From Burkholderia vietnamiensis LMG 10929 (lineage in GTDB: Bacteria > Pseudomonadota > Gammaproteobacteria > Burkholderiales > Burkholderiaceae): a DNA stretch of 64,000 nucleotides. The translations under genes and the position numbers were made by a program. The stretch covers positions 558,001 through 622,000 of the forward strand of contig NZ_CP009631.1 of the NCBI RefSeq assembly GCF_000959445.1. Reading direction: 5' to 3'. A model generated the notes under the pieces. That model was not told the origin of the DNA. It saw nothing but the letters and a program-made list of their open reading frames with translations, and did not search any database. Below are positions 1 through 9,401 of this stretch, in pieces (positions within the stretch are counted from its first letter, which is position 1; each line of letters opens with the position of its first letter).

Positions 1-2264
1 GTGTTCGCGTTCGCGGCGGCCACGGCGGTCATGTTGATGATCCGGCGCACGGTCGCAGCCGGCGTCAGGATGTGAACCGGCTTCGCGGCGCCGAGCAGGA
101 ACGGGCCGACCGTCACGCCGTCCCCGCCGACCATCTTCAGCAGGTTGTACGCGATGTTCGCCGCTTCGACGTTCGGCATGATCAGCAGGTTCGCTTCGCC
201 CGACAGCGTGGTGCCCGGGAACGCAGCCTTGCGGACCGCTTCGGACAGCGCCGCATCGCCATGCATTTCGCCATCGACCTCGAGGTTCGGCGCACGCTCG
301 TTGATCAGCCGGCGGGCTTCGGCCATCCGGCGCGACGACGCCGACGGCGCGCTGCCGAAGTTCGAGTTCGACAGCAGTGCGGCCTTCGGCGTGATGCCGA
401 AGCGCTCGATCTCGCCGGCCGCCTGGATCGTCATGTCGGCGAGCTGCTCGGCGCTCGGCAGCTCGTTCACGTAGGTGTCGCACATGAACAGGTTGCGGCC
501 CGGCAGCATCAGCAGGTTCATCGCCGCGAAATGCTCGGCGCCCTTCGCACGGCCCAGCACCTGCTCGATGAACTTCAGGTGCGTGTGGAACGTGTCGATC
601 ATCCCGCAGATCATCCCGTCCGCGTCGCCCAGATGCACGAGCATCGCGCCGATCAGCGTGTTGAACTTGCGCAGCGCCGCCTTCGCGACTTCCGGCGTCA
701 CGCCGTCGCGCGCGCCGATCTCGTGGTACGCCTGCCAGTAGCGCTGGTAGCGCGTATCGTCTTCCGGATTCACGATCTCGAAATCGACGCCGGCCTTCAG
801 CTTCGAGCCGATCTTCTCGAGGCGCATCTCGACGACCGACGGCCGGCCGATGATGACCGGCTTCGCGATCTTCTCGAGCAGCACGAATTGCGCGGCACGC
901 AGCACGCGCTCGTCCTCGCCCTCGGCGAACACGATGCGCGCTTCCTTCTTCTTCGCGGTCGCGAACACCGGACGCATCACCATGCCGGTGCGGTAGACGG
1001 TCGTGCCGAGTTGCTCGCGGTAGGCGTCCATGTCCTCGATCGGACGGGTCGCGACGCCCGAATCCATCGCGGCCTGCGCGACGGCCGGCGCGATCTTGAT
1101 GATCAGGCGCGGATCGAACGGCTTCGGAATCAGGTATTCCGGCCCGAACTCGAGCGAGTGGCCTTCATATGCCTTCGCGACTTCCTCGCTCTGGTCGGTT
1201 TCCTCGGCCAGTTCGGCGATCGCGCGCACGCATGCGAGCTTCATTTCCTCGGTGATCGTCGTCGCGCCGACGTCCAGCGCGCCGCGGAAGATGAACGGGA
1301 AGCACAGCACGTTGTTGACCTGGTTCGGATAGTCCGAACGGCCGGTCGCGACGATCGCGTCCGGGCGCACGGCCTTCGCGTCTTCCGGGCGGATTTCCGG
1401 CTCCGGGTTCGCCAGTGCGAGGATCAGCGGCCGGTCGCCCATCGTCTTGACCATGTCCTGCTTCAGCACGCCCGCGCTCGAGCAGCCGAGGAACACGTCC
1501 GCGCCGACGATCGCATCGGCGAGCGTGCGCGCGTCGGTGGTCGCCGCATAGCGCTGCTTCGACGGATCGAGATTGCCGCGCCCTTCGTAGATCACGCCCT
1601 TCGAGTCGGCCACCAGGATGTTCGTCTTCGTCAGGCCGAGCTTCACGAGCAGGTCCAGACACGCGATCGCGGCCGCGCCGGCGCCCGAGCACACGAGTTT
1701 CACGTCGGCGAGCTTCTTGCCGACGACCTTCAGGCCGTTCAGGATCGCGGCCGACGCGATGATCGCGGTGCCGTGCTGGTCGTCGTGGAAGACCGGAATC
1801 TTCATGCGCTCGCGCAGCTTCTGCTCGATGTAGAAGCATTCGGGCGCCTTGATGTCCTCGAGGTTGATGCCGCCGAGCGTCGGCTCGAGCATCGCGATCG
1901 CCTCGACCAGCTTGTCGGGGTCCGATTCGGACAGTTCGATGTCGAACACGTCGATGCCCGCGAACTTCTTGAACAGGCAGCCCTTGCCCTCCATCACCGG
2001 CTTGGCGGCCAGCGGGCCGATGTTGCCGAGGCCGAGCACGGCCGTGCCGTTCGTCACGACGCCGACCAGGTTGCCGCGCGACGTGTATTTCTGCGCGTCG
2101 AGCGGATCGGCGTGGATCGCCTCGCACGCGGCGGCGACGCCCGGCGAGTAAGCGAGCGACAGATCGAGCTGGTTCGACAGCGGCTTGGTCGGCGTGACCG
2201 AAATCTTGCCGGGCTTCGGGTTCAGGTGATAAGCGAGAGCGGCCTGCTTCAGTTGTTCGTCCAT
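1..2264 (-). CDS. maeB: NADP-dependent malic enzyme with phosphotransacetylase-like domain (3' end cut by window edge)
   Basis: Oxidative decarboxylation of malate to pyruvate and CO2 with NADP, cytosolic. Reading the minus strand from the ATG at 2264 gives 754 open codons that leave the window without a stop, close to the usual full length of about 756-762 residues, so only a few C-terminal residues are missing. The first ~430 residues show malic-enzyme motifs ([45 protein letters not shown] for the nucleotide). The rest resembles phosphotransacetylase ([23 protein letters not shown]), a regulatory domain known in proteobacterial MaeB. A possible promoter lies at 2414-2441. The long plus-strand reading frame over the same bases is a shadow. 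Confidence 0.93.
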   Translation of the reverse strand, partial: MDEQLKQAALAYHLNPKPGKISVTPTKPLSNQLDLSLAYSPGVAAACEAIHADPLDAQKYTSRGNLVGVVTNGTAVLGLGNIGPLAAKPVMEGKGCLFKKFAGIDVFDIELSESDPDKLVEAIAMLEPTLGGINLEDIKAPECFYIEQKLRERMKIPVFHDDQHGTAIIASAAILNGLKVVGKKLADVKLVCSGAGAAAIACLDLLVKLGLTKTNILVADSKGVIYEGRGNLDPSKQRYAATTDARTLADAIVGADVFLGCSSAGVLKQDMVKTMGDRPLILALANPEPEIRPEDAKAVRPDAIVATGRSDYPNQVNNVLCFPFIFRGALDVGATTITEEMKLACVRAIAELAEETDQSEEVAKAYEGHSLEFGPEYLIPKPFDPRLIIKIAPAVAQAAMDSGVATRPIEDMDAYREQLGTTVYRTGMVMRPVFATAKKKEARIVFAEGEDERVLRAAQFVLLEKIAKPVIIGRPSVVEMRLEKIGSKLKAGVDFEIVNPEDDTRYQRYWQAYHEIGARDGVTPEVAKAALRKFNTLIGAMLVHLGDADGMICGMIDTFHTHLKFIEQVLGRAKGAEHFAAMNLLMLPGRNLFMCDTYVNELPSAEQLADMTIQAAGEIERFGITPKAALLSNSNFGSAPSASSRRMAEARRLINERAPNLEVDGEMHGDAALSEAVRKAAFPGTTLSGEANLLIMPNVEAANIAYNLLKMVGGDGVTVGPFLLGAAKPVHILTPAATVRRIINMTAVAAANAN

Positions 2265-2720
2265 GATTGACCTGCGAGAGACATGCGAATATTGACGGTT
2301 CAGTACACAGCACCAGCGGCCGCATCTGCGTGAATCGAAGAGGTAGTCGACTGCGAGACGGCCCGCGGCACGCCCGGTCGGCGCGCCATCGAACCTCGGC
2401 GGGTGGCAACGGGAAAGTACAAAGTACTGAACGATTTCCAAGGGGCGACTAGTGTACACCCGCGCATGCGCCGTGTTGGTGCGCCGCCGCATATGCACCG
2501 TCGATGGACGTTCGATCGGTCCCCGGTTGATCCGGCGGCGTCGGCCGCCCGCCCGAACCCGCGAATTCCGCCGAAAACCGGCCTGAATCGGGTAAAATAG
2601 CGGGCTACGCGCGCAGCGAAACGATCGGTGTTCCGGTCGTGCCCCGGCCCTTTGGGCAGGTTCCCCTTGCTGCGCCATCGGGCGCGCGCCCGCTCTTCGC
2701 TCATCACCCAAGGAATGCCC
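2265..2720. other. Divergent intergenic region maeB/pyrE
   Basis: This 456-base gap separates the two divergent genes. It holds the maeB promoter candidate and a TAAAAT -10-like box at 2593-2598 facing pyrE, which would give a 5' leader of over 100 bases. Short open frames here, including the 29-codon upstream extension of pyrE, have no recognisable protein content. Confidence 0.5.
2414..2441 (-). promoter_or_regulatory. Possible sigma-70 promoter of maeB
   Basis: On the minus strand TTGGAA (2441-2436) and TACTTT (2419-2414) are separated by 16 bases, about 150 bases upstream of the maeB start. This is pattern matching only; no transcription start is known. Confidence 0.3.
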
Positions 2721-3407
2721 ATGACAGGCTACGATCGTCAGTCGATCTCGGATACGACCGCCAAAATCCTGCTGGAAGTGCAGGCGGTGCACTTCAACGC
2801 CGAAAAACCGTTCATCTTCACGTCCGGGTGGGCAAGCCCCGTCTACATCGACTGCCGCAAGCTGATTTCGTATCCGCGCGTGCGCCGTGCGCTGATGGAA
2901 ATGGCGGAAACGACGATCATGCGCGACGTCGGCTTCGAGCAGATCGACTCGGTGGCGGGCGGCGAGACGGCCGGCATCCCGTTCGCGGCATGGCTCGCCG
3001 ACCGCATGATGGTGCCGATGCAGTACGTGCGCAAGAAGCCGAAGGGCTTCGGCCGCAACGCGCAGATCGAGGGTCATCTGGAAGAAGGCTCGCGCGTGCT
3101 GCTGGTGGAAGACCTGACGACCGACAGCCGCAGCAAGATCAACTTCGTCAACGCGCTGCGCACCGCGGGCGCGACGGTGAACCACTGCTTCGTGCTGTTC
3201 CACTACAACATCTTCAAGGAAAGCGTGTCGGTCCTGAAGGACATCGACGTCGACCTGCACGCGCTCGCGACCTGGTGGGACGTGCTGCGCGTCGCGAAGG
3301 CGTCGGGCTACTTCGAGACCAAGACGCTCGACGAAGTCGAGAAATTCCTGCACGCGCCGGCCGAGTGGTCGGCGGCGCACGGCGGCGCCACGGCCCCGAA
3401 GGAATGA
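2721..3407 (+). CDS. pyrE: Orotate phosphoribosyltransferase
   Basis: Transfers ribose phosphate from PRPP to orotate, giving OMP in de novo pyrimidine synthesis. The 228-residue product has the PRPP-binding segment [10 protein letters not shown] at residues 126-135, the flexible-loop KKPKGFGR at 105-112, and an early FTSGWASP segment typical of the family. The frame is open further upstream (to 2628), but AAGGA at 2710-2714 sits six bases before the ATG at 2721, which favours that start; an in-frame ATG at 2715 is too close to the ribosome site. An intrinsic terminator follows 40 bases after the stop, so it appears monocistronic. Confidence 0.95.
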   Translation: MTGYDRQSISDTTAKILLEVQAVHFNAEKPFIFTSGWASPVYIDCRKLISYPRVRRALMEMAETTIMRDVGFEQIDSVAGGETAGIPFAAWLADRMMVPMQYVRKKPKGFGRNAQIEGHLEEGSRVLLVEDLTTDSRSKINFVNALRTAGATVNHCFVLFHYNIFKESVSVLKDIDVDLHALATWWDVLRVAKASGYFETKTLDEVEKFLHAPAEWSAAHGGATAPKE

Positions 3408-3447
3408 CGCCACCCCGGCCACGCTGCCGGCGCCCAGGCTGAAACGG

Positions 3448-3478
3448 CCGCCCGCGACCTCGCGGGCGGTTTTTTTTC
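3448..3478 (+). terminator. Intrinsic terminator after pyrE
   Basis: Perfect stem CCGCCCGCG / CGCGGGCGG with a four-base loop (ACCT), followed directly by a run of eight T. Confidence 0.88.
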
Positions 3479-3650
3479 GTCCGTCGATCCAGATCAGCAT
3501 CGGGCCGCGTCCGCGGCCACGGCATGCATCGCGCATCCAACCCTAATGCTAGACTTGCTCCAGCGCCGCCATCGGCTGCGCGCGCAACCACCTACAACGC
3601 CAATCACGCCGGGAGCGTCGGCCCGGCTCACGTGACGGGAGCAGCGCCAT

Positions 3651-4256
3651 ATGCGTGTGGATCGCCGGATCACCTCACCTGCGCCACCCGGTCGTACGGC
3701 TCCGTTCATCGCTACCCTGCTCTGCGCCGCCGCCGCGTTGGCCACGTTCGCCACCGCGCCCGCGCGCGCGGAAGGCCCGTTCACCGTCACGAGCACCGAC
3801 CTCGCGCCCGGTGGGCGCGTCGGCGCCGCGCAGCTGTTCGACCGCGGCGAATGCAACGGTGAAAACCGCTCGCCGCAGCTCAGTTGGCGCAATCCGCCGC
3901 CCGGCACGCGCGGCTACGCGGTGACGATCTTCGATCCCGATGCGCCGGGGCACGGCTGGTGGCACTGGGCCGTCGCCGACCTTCCCGCGACCGTCACGAG
4001 CCTGCCGGCCAATGCGAGCGCGTCGGGCTTCCTGCGGCGCATCGGCGCGAGCGAGGCGCGCAACGACTTCGGAACCGACGGCTACGGCGGCCCGTGCCCG
4101 CCGCCGGGCAAACCGCACCGCTACGTGATCACCGTGTACGCGCTCAAGGGCACGGACCTGCGCGTGGCCCAAGGGCGCCCCGCGCCGATGTTCGAGCACG
4201 AAATCGGCACGCTGACGATCGGCACCGCGCAGCTCACCGTCACCTACGGGCGATGA
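3651..4256 (+). CDS. Secreted YbhB/YbcL family (PEBP / Raf kinase inhibitor-like) protein
   Basis: 201 residues. Residues 1-40 form a signal peptide with a likely cut after APARA. The mature part has the PEBP ligand-pocket signatures DPDAPGHGWWHW (95-106) and YGGPCPPPGKPHRY (144-157). Bacterial PEBP homologues bind small anions or phospholipid head groups, but their physiological role is unsettled. GGGAG about ten bases upstream supports the ATG at 3651. It stands alone between pyrE and a flavodoxin gene with no sign of an operon. Confidence 0.88.
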   Translation: MRVDRRITSPAPPGRTAPFIATLLCAAAALATFATAPARAEGPFTVTSTDLAPGGRVGAAQLFDRGECNGENRSPQLSWRNPPPGTRGYAVTIFDPDAPGHGWWHWAVADLPATVTSLPANASASGFLRRIGASEARNDFGTDGYGGPCPPPGKPHRYVITVYALKGTDLRVAQGRPAPMFEHEIGTLTIGTAQLTVTYGR

Positions 4257-4452
4257 GCGCAGGCGGGCGTCGCGATCGCTTCGGCGCGCGAACGTCCACG
4301 CACCGCGCGCCGTTCTCCCGTCATTTCGGCTTGCTAGACTCCACCGCAGCGGTCGCGGCATCCCGCCGCGCACCCGTCGCGCCGCCCCGCTGCGGCGCGT
4401 GACGCGGCAGGCCGCGGCGGCCGCCGTGTCGTCCCCTTCCGGAGAACGCCTC

Positions 4453-5025
4453 ATGTCGAACATCGTCATCGTCTATCACAGCGGCTACGGTCATACGCAG
4501 AAACTCGCCGAAGCCGTCCACGCCGGCGCGCAGGACGCCGGCGCGGCCGCACGGCTGATCGCAGTCGGCGAGCTCGACGACGCGGGCTGGGCCGCGCTCG
4601 ACGCGGCAGACGCGATCGTCTTCGGCGCGCCGACCTACATGGGCGGGCCGTCCGCACAGTTCAAACAGTTTGCAGATGCGACGTCGAAACCGTGGTTCAC
4701 GCAGAAATGGAAGGACAAGCTCGCCGCCGGCTTCACGAACTCGGCGACGATGAACGGCGACAAGTTCTCGACGATTCAATATTTCGTCACGCTGGCGATG
4801 CAGCATGGGATGGTATGGGTCGGCACGGGGATGATGCCGGCCAACTCGAAGGCGGCGACCCGCAACGACATCAATTACGTCGGCGGCTTCACGGGCCTGC
4901 TGGCGCAGTCGCCGGCCGACGCGACGCCCGACGAGGCGCCGCTGCCCGGCGACCTCGAGACGGCCAAGCTGTTCGGCCAGCGCGTCGCGCAGGCCGCCGT
5001 GCGCTGGACGGCCGGCGGCCGCTGA
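4453..5025 (+). CDS. Flavodoxin / WrbA-like NAD(P)H:quinone oxidoreductase family protein
   Basis: 190 residues with a flavodoxin fold. The FMN phosphate loop is YHSGYGHT (8-15) and a second FMN-contacting segment is [14 protein letters not shown] (about 58-71). WrbA-family proteins use FMN to reduce quinones by two electrons and limit redox cycling, but sequence alone does not separate a WrbA quinone reductase from other short flavodoxins. GGAG at 4441 supports the ATG at 4453 rather than the frame's upstream extension. A strong terminator lies 47 bases after the stop. Confidence 0.87.
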   Translation: MSNIVIVYHSGYGHTQKLAEAVHAGAQDAGAAARLIAVGELDDAGWAALDAADAIVFGAPTYMGGPSAQFKQFADATSKPWFTQKWKDKLAAGFTNSATMNGDKFSTIQYFVTLAMQHGMVWVGTGMMPANSKAATRNDINYVGGFTGLLAQSPADATPDEAPLPGDLETAKLFGQRVAQAAVRWTAGGR

Positions 5026-5071
5026 ACGCCCGACGCTGGGCAGCGCGGCGGCACGCGCCAAAGCGACACAA

Positions 5072-5097
5072 GGCGGCCCGCGGGCCGTCTTTTTTTG
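5072..5097 (+). terminator. Intrinsic terminator after the flavodoxin gene
   Basis: Seven-pair GC stem (5072-5078 with 5083-5089, one G-T pair), CGCG loop, then T run 5090-5096. Confidence 0.87.
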
Positions 5098-5100
5098 GCC

Positions 5101-5136
5101 GCCGGCGGGCAGGCCCGCCGGCTGACGTCTTAAAAT
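5101..5136 (+). promoter_or_regulatory. argC upstream region: 22-bp inverted repeat and -10-like box
   Basis: GCCGGCGGGC (5101-5110) is repeated inverted at 5113-5122 around a two-base centre, nine bases upstream of TAAAAT (5131-5136), 48 bases before the argC ATG. It would cover the -35 zone of that promoter. It may be an operator or simply part of the preceding terminator structure. Confidence 0.35.
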
Positions 5137-5183
5137 GGCGGTTTCAGGGCGCCGCGGCTCCCGTTTCATTCAGCGAGAACGAA

Positions 5184-6134
5184 ATGAGCACCAAAGTTTT
5201 TGTCGACGGCCAGGAAGGCACCACCGGCCTCAAGATCTTCGAATACCTGTCGGCGCGCAACGACATCGAAATCCTGCGCATCGACGAAGCGAAGCGCAAG
5301 GACGTCGACGAGCGCCGCCGCCTGATCAATGCATCGGACGTCACGTTCCTGTGCCTGCCGGACGTCGCATCGCGCGAGTCGGCCTCGCTCGTCGAGAACC
5401 CGAACACGACGCTGATCGACGCGAGCACCGCGTTCCGCACCAGCGCCGACTGGGCGTACGGCCTGCCCGAGCTGACCCGCACGCAGCGCGACAAGATTCG
5501 CAACGCGAAGCGCATCGCGGTGCCGGGCTGCCACGCGTCGGCGTTCGTGCTGGCGATGCGCCCGCTCGTCGATGCCGGCATCGTCGCCCCGAGCTTCGCC
5601 GCGCACAGCTACTCGATCACCGGCTACAGCGGCGGCGGCAAGTCGATGATCGCCGACTACGAAAACGCGGCGCCGGGCGGCAAGCTCGCGAGCCCGCGCC
5701 CGTATGCGCTCGCGCTCGCGCACAAGCACCTGCCGGAAATGGCCGCGCACACGGGCCTCGCGCACGCGCCGATCTTCACGCCGATCGTCGGGCCGTTCCT
5801 GAAGGGCCTCGCGGTCACGACCTACTTCTCGCCGGAGCAGCTCGCGAAGCGCGCGACGCCGCAGGACGTGCAGCGCGTGTTCGCCGAGTACTACGCGGAC
5901 GAGCCGTTCGTGCGCGTCGCGCCGTTCAACGCCGACGAAAATCTCGACAGCGGCTTCTTCGACGTGCAGGCCAACAACGACACGAACCGCGTCGACCTGT
6001 TCGTGTTCGGCAACGAAGAGCGCTTCGTCACGGTCGCCCGCCTGGACAACCTCGGCAAGGGCGCATCGGGCGCCGCGATCCAGTGCATGAACCTCAACAT
6101 CGGCGCCGCCGAGGACACCGGCCTCAAACGCTGA
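5184..6134 (+). CDS. argC: N-acetyl-gamma-glutamyl-phosphate reductase (type 2, short form)
   Basis: NADPH-dependent reduction of N-acetylglutamyl phosphate to the semialdehyde, third step of arginine biosynthesis. The 316-residue length fits the short AGPR type 2 class. The nucleotide loop is GQEGTTG (9-15) and the active-site cysteine is C116 in [17 protein letters not shown] before the ATG at 5184 gives a weak but usual-distance ribosome site; the longer upstream frame runs back through the terminator of the previous gene and is not credible. A strong terminator follows the stop, so it is a single-gene unit. Confidence 0.95.
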   Translation: MSTKVFVDGQEGTTGLKIFEYLSARNDIEILRIDEAKRKDVDERRRLINASDVTFLCLPDVASRESASLVENPNTTLIDASTAFRTSADWAYGLPELTRTQRDKIRNAKRIAVPGCHASAFVLAMRPLVDAGIVAPSFAAHSYSITGYSGGGKSMIADYENAAPGGKLASPRPYALALAHKHLPEMAAHTGLAHAPIFTPIVGPFLKGLAVTTYFSPEQLAKRATPQDVQRVFAEYYADEPFVRVAPFNADENLDSGFFDVQANNDTNRVDLFVFGNEERFVTVARLDNLGKGASGAAIQCMNLNIGAAEDTGLKR

Positions 6135-6155
6135 GCGCGCTTGCACGCGATGCAA

Positions 6156-6178
6156 AGCCGGCCGCGGGCCGGCTTTTT
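6156..6178 (+). terminator. Intrinsic terminator after argC
   Basis: AGCCGGCC / GGCCGGCT stem with a short loop at 6156-6173 followed by a T run. Confidence 0.87.
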
Positions 6179-6256
6179 ATTTGCCCATATCGGGCAATGA
6201 ATTAAATCCAGTCGCCGGATTTACAAATATTTACAAGCTTTCCATTGCGCGAGTGG

Positions 6257-6274
6257 CGTTGAATTAATTCAACG
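6257..6274. promoter_or_regulatory. 18-bp perfect palindrome
   Basis: CGTTGAATTAATTCAACG reads identically on both strands. It could be a dimeric repressor operator; because GTTTTT follows it directly, a weak terminator hairpin is an alternative. Confidence 0.4.
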
Positions 6275-6457
6275 GTTTTTATCCAGTCAATCCCGAATAG
6301 GGATAAACCGGATACCCGCGATTTAAACGCAGCCGTTATACGCGGGAAGGCTCCGGACGCCCGAGCCGCGCGGCCGACGCCCACCGCGGCGCCACTCTAT
6401 GACGCGTCGCGCGTTTTAATTCTTACTGAAATCCGCTTCCCGCAAGGATTCGTCGTG

Positions 6458-6483
6458 GGCGCTTTGTTTCAAGCGCCTTTTTT
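6458..6483 (+). terminator. Orphan intrinsic terminator / attenuator
   Basis: GGCGCTT (6458-6464) pairs with AAGCGCC (6471-6477) around TGTTTC, followed by T6. It sits 78 bases before the ATG of the lipoprotein gene with no gene just upstream, which suggests attenuation or a small leader RNA. Confidence 0.6.
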
Positions 6484-6560
6484 AGACGAGTTCATCAATT
6501 GACAGCGAATATCCAGACGGCGACATTAGCTCGCACAATTAAACGATTGGAGACAGCGGC

Positions 6561-7979
6561 ATGTCGCACGCCTTATCGAAGGGGGTGGCAACGGCCTTTG
6601 CCATCGCACCTTTCCTGATTGCCTGTGGTGGGGGGGATTCCGGCGGCGCGCTCGCGCCGGTCGACGCGCCCCAATGTTCCGGATCGAGTTGCGGCACGCA
6701 AGGCCAGCCGCCGTCGCAGCCCATCAACGGCGCGCTGTGTCCGGCCGATGCCGACATCGTGAAGAGTACGTACCTCGGCGGCGCCGGCAGCGGCGAGGTC
6801 GTCAGCGTCAACATCGACGCGGTCGCGATGACCTACACGCTCAAATGGCTCGAATCGCCGATTCCGCTCGCGACCGGCACCGTCACGCCGAGCCGCGCCG
6901 GCGTCACGATCACCGGCAAGGTCGTGCACCCGCCGACCGGCACGCTGCCCACCGCCGAGCAGACCCGCTGCGCGTTCGTGCTGACGCCGGGCGCCGGCAC
7001 CGCCCCGAACGGCTCGACCTACTCGACGGCCGCCGACTTCAACCAGGCGAACCCGCCGATGCTGCTGGTCGGCATGGGCGTCGCGGGCGGCGGCATCCCC
7101 GGTGCGACGGTCCAGTACGACGGGCTCACGATCATCCCCGGTGTGATCCAGAACGTCGGCCAGGTGCCGAACCGCCATTTCGATTTCTACCCGTTCCTCG
7201 GCTTCGCGAGCACGACGACCGACCTCTCGAAGCTGCCGGGCACCTACAACGCGCTGATCTATCACCTCGTGCCGTCGGGCAACTACGCGACGAAGGGCGT
7301 CAACTCGAGCGAGACGTTCGATGCGAACGGTGCGTGCACGTCGTCGTCCGGCAGCTGCATGACGACCGGCAATCCGTGGACGCCGCATGCGAGCGGCGGC
7401 TACTTCGACAGCACGCAGGCGCCGCAGATTCTGCCGCAGACGTCGCTGCCGCTGATCGGCGCGACCGGCAAGTCGGCGACCGTGCACATGGTGATCGGGC
7501 AGCTCAACGGCGCGACGGTGCCGGTGATCGTGCGTACCGGCGACGTGAACCTCGGCACGCCGCCGCTGCATACGGACGCCAAGGTCGACGACGAATCGGG
7601 GATCGCGGTGCTCGCCGGCGCGACGGCGATCCAGTCGGGCGCGATCGACGGCGGCTACGCGGGCGCGGACTCGAATTTCAAGTACACCGCCGCGCTGATC
7701 CGCGGCAGCAACGCGTCGTTCATCAATCCGAGCACGCAGGCCGAAGAGGACGGCTTCACGCTCGACTACGGCCAGTCGACGCCGGGCCTGCTGAACACGA
7801 CCACGAAGCCGGCCAGCGGCGCGACCTACCCGTCCGCGTCGGGCGTGGTGATCGCGACGGGCGGCCTGTACGCGGCACTCGTGCAGGGCACCGTGAACGG
7901 CGGCGTCACGTCGACGTCGGCGAACGCGAGCACCTCGTCGACGCCGTACTTCGGCGTGGGCGCGCAGATCAGCAAATAA
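6561..7979 (+). CDS. Putative lipoprotein, DUF2957 family (copy 1)
   Basis: 472 residues. Residues 1-22 are a lipoprotein signal ending in the lipobox LIAC (Cys22), then GGG, so outer-membrane anchoring is likely. The rest is Gly/Thr/Ser-rich and lacks membrane segments. Segments such as GGAGSGEVV, TGTVTPSRAG and GMGVAGGGIPG recur almost unchanged in the next gene, marking a tandem duplication. I place both in DUF2957, a Burkholderiales family of unknown function. GGAG about ten bases upstream supports the ATG at 6561. A beta-rich surface or matrix role is inference only. Confidence 0.8.
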   Translation: MSHALSKGVATAFAIAPFLIACGGGDSGGALAPVDAPQCSGSSCGTQGQPPSQPINGALCPADADIVKSTYLGGAGSGEVVSVNIDAVAMTYTLKWLESPIPLATGTVTPSRAGVTITGKVVHPPTGTLPTAEQTRCAFVLTPGAGTAPNGSTYSTAADFNQANPPMLLVGMGVAGGGIPGATVQYDGLTIIPGVIQNVGQVPNRHFDFYPFLGFASTTTDLSKLPGTYNALIYHLVPSGNYATKGVNSSETFDANGACTSSSGSCMTTGNPWTPHASGGYFDSTQAPQILPQTSLPLIGATGKSATVHMVIGQLNGATVPVIVRTGDVNLGTPPLHTDAKVDDESGIAVLAGATAIQSGAIDGGYAGADSNFKYTAALIRGSNASFINPSTQAEEDGFTLDYGQSTPGLLNTTTKPASGATYPSASGVVIATGGLYAALVQGTVNGGVTSTSANASTSSTPYFGVGAQISK

Positions 7980-8143
7980 GCGGTGCGCGGCGGCGGGCGC
8001 GCCGCCGCGCACCGCACGCATCGCAGGAAAGGCACGAAACGACGGCGCCCGGCACGGCGCAGCTACGCACGCGGCACGAGCAACGAAACAGAAGCGGTCG
8101 ACAGGGAGCCGGCCGCCGAACAAGACAAATCTGGAGGAGCAAC

Positions 8144-9385
8144 ATGAAGCGCAACCTCGTTCTGGCGGCGGCCCTTGCCGCCCCCCTTCTTTCCGCATGC
8201 GGCGGCGGCAGCGACAACCCGCCGCCGCTCGTCGAAGACCGGCTCTGCCCGGCGTCGCTCGACTACAGCACCGTCTTCACGGGCGGCGCGGGCAGCGGCG
8301 AACTGGCCAAGGTCCAGCTCGACACGACCAAGATGACCTGGCAGGTCACCTACGTCGAATCGGCGGTTCCGCAAACCACCGGTACCGTCACGCCGACGCG
8401 CGCCGGCACCGTGGACAGCGGCACGCTCACGCAGGAAACGATGTTGCCGACCAACAAGCTCAACCAGTGCGCGTTCCGCCTGAACGGCGCGAGCCTCGAT
8501 CCGTCGCGGCCGGCGCGCATCTTCGTCGGCTTCGGCGTCGCCGGCGGCACGATTCCGGGCAAGGAGATCCAGTTCAACGGCGTGCTCGGCCAGGCCGCGG
8601 TGCCCGACACGAAGTTCCCGTACTACCCGTTCATCGGTTTCTCGTCGATCGAAACCGACATCACGAAGGTCGCCGGCACGTACAGCCATATCGGCTTCGG
8701 CGAAGTGCCGTCGCAGAAATTCGCGCCAGCGTCGATCGATGCGAAGGTGACGATCAACGCCGACGGCACGTGGACCAAATGCGACACGACCGGCCAGTTC
8801 GCCGGCGGCGCGTGCGTGCAGCAGGGCACGAACTTCGTGCAGTCGGCCGACGGCAGCGGCGCGTTCCAGAGCAACAACTACCAGAGCCAGCTGAAGCCGA
8901 CGCTGTCGGCGACGCCGCAGGGCAAGGGCTTCATGATCGTCGGCAGGCTGCGCAACCAGCTCGTGCCGGTGCTCGTGCGCACGGGCGTCGCGAACCCGAA
9001 CCCGACGCCGGACAGCAACGGCGTGCCGGGCCTGACCGCCGACGACGAATCGAGCATCTCGATCCTGTCGCCGCAGACGGCGATCGCGGCCGGATCGCAG
9101 AACGGCGAATACATCGGCGTCGACAGCCAGTTCGACTACCGCACCACCGCGCTGATCAACAACCAGGCCACGCTGCTCGATCCGTTCCAGCCGTCGCAGG
9201 CTTCGCTCGCGACCGCGCTCGACCTCGACTACACGCAGAAGGTGCCGGGCACGGTCACGACGATCCACACGGGCTCGGGCAGCACGTCGCCGACCGGCAA
9301 GTTCATCTTCACGGGCGGCGTGTTCGGCTTCCTCGACAACGCTGGGACGACGCCGTATTTCACGATCGGCGCGTTCGTCCAGTAA
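8144..9385 (+). CDS. Putative lipoprotein, DUF2957 family (copy 2)
   Basis: 413 residues. Signal with lipobox LSAC (Cys19). It parallels copy 1 through GGAGSGELA, TGTVTPTRAG, GFGVAGGTIPG, YYPFIGFSS and a DDES segment, but is 59 residues shorter. GGAGGAG at 8133-8139 gives a strong ribosome site for the ATG at 8144. The 164-base gap after copy 1 has no terminator, and the OmpW gene starts 16 bases after this stop, so these three genes probably share a transcript. Function unknown. Confidence 0.82.
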   Translation: MKRNLVLAAALAAPLLSACGGGSDNPPPLVEDRLCPASLDYSTVFTGGAGSGELAKVQLDTTKMTWQVTYVESAVPQTTGTVTPTRAGTVDSGTLTQETMLPTNKLNQCAFRLNGASLDPSRPARIFVGFGVAGGTIPGKEIQFNGVLGQAAVPDTKFPYYPFIGFSSIETDITKVAGTYSHIGFGEVPSQKFAPASIDAKVTINADGTWTKCDTTGQFAGGACVQQGTNFVQSADGSGAFQSNNYQSQLKPTLSATPQGKGFMIVGRLRNQLVPVLVRTGVANPNPTPDSNGVPGLTADDESSISILSPQTAIAAGSQNGEYIGVDSQFDYRTTALINNQATLLDPFQPSQASLATALDLDYTQKVPGTVTTIHTGSGSTSPTGKFIFTGGVFGFLDNAGTTPYFTIGAFVQ

Positions 9386-9401
9386 GCGGAGGCAAGCCGT
9401 G

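Larger units (their letters stand above)
6180..6560. other. AT-richer leader region upstream of the DUF2957 gene
   Basis: About 380 bases, visibly richer in A and T than the surrounding genes. It holds an 18-bp perfect palindrome (6257-6274) and a terminator-like hairpin (6458-6483) that follows no gene, so transcription may begin here and be partly stopped before the lipoprotein gene. No protein-coding frame is convincing. Confidence 0.45.

Noticed and set aside
72..2270. 732-codon plus-strand open frame
   Set aside because: It is antisense to malic enzyme; its product is a run of Arg, Ala, Asp and His typical of GC-rich shadow frames.
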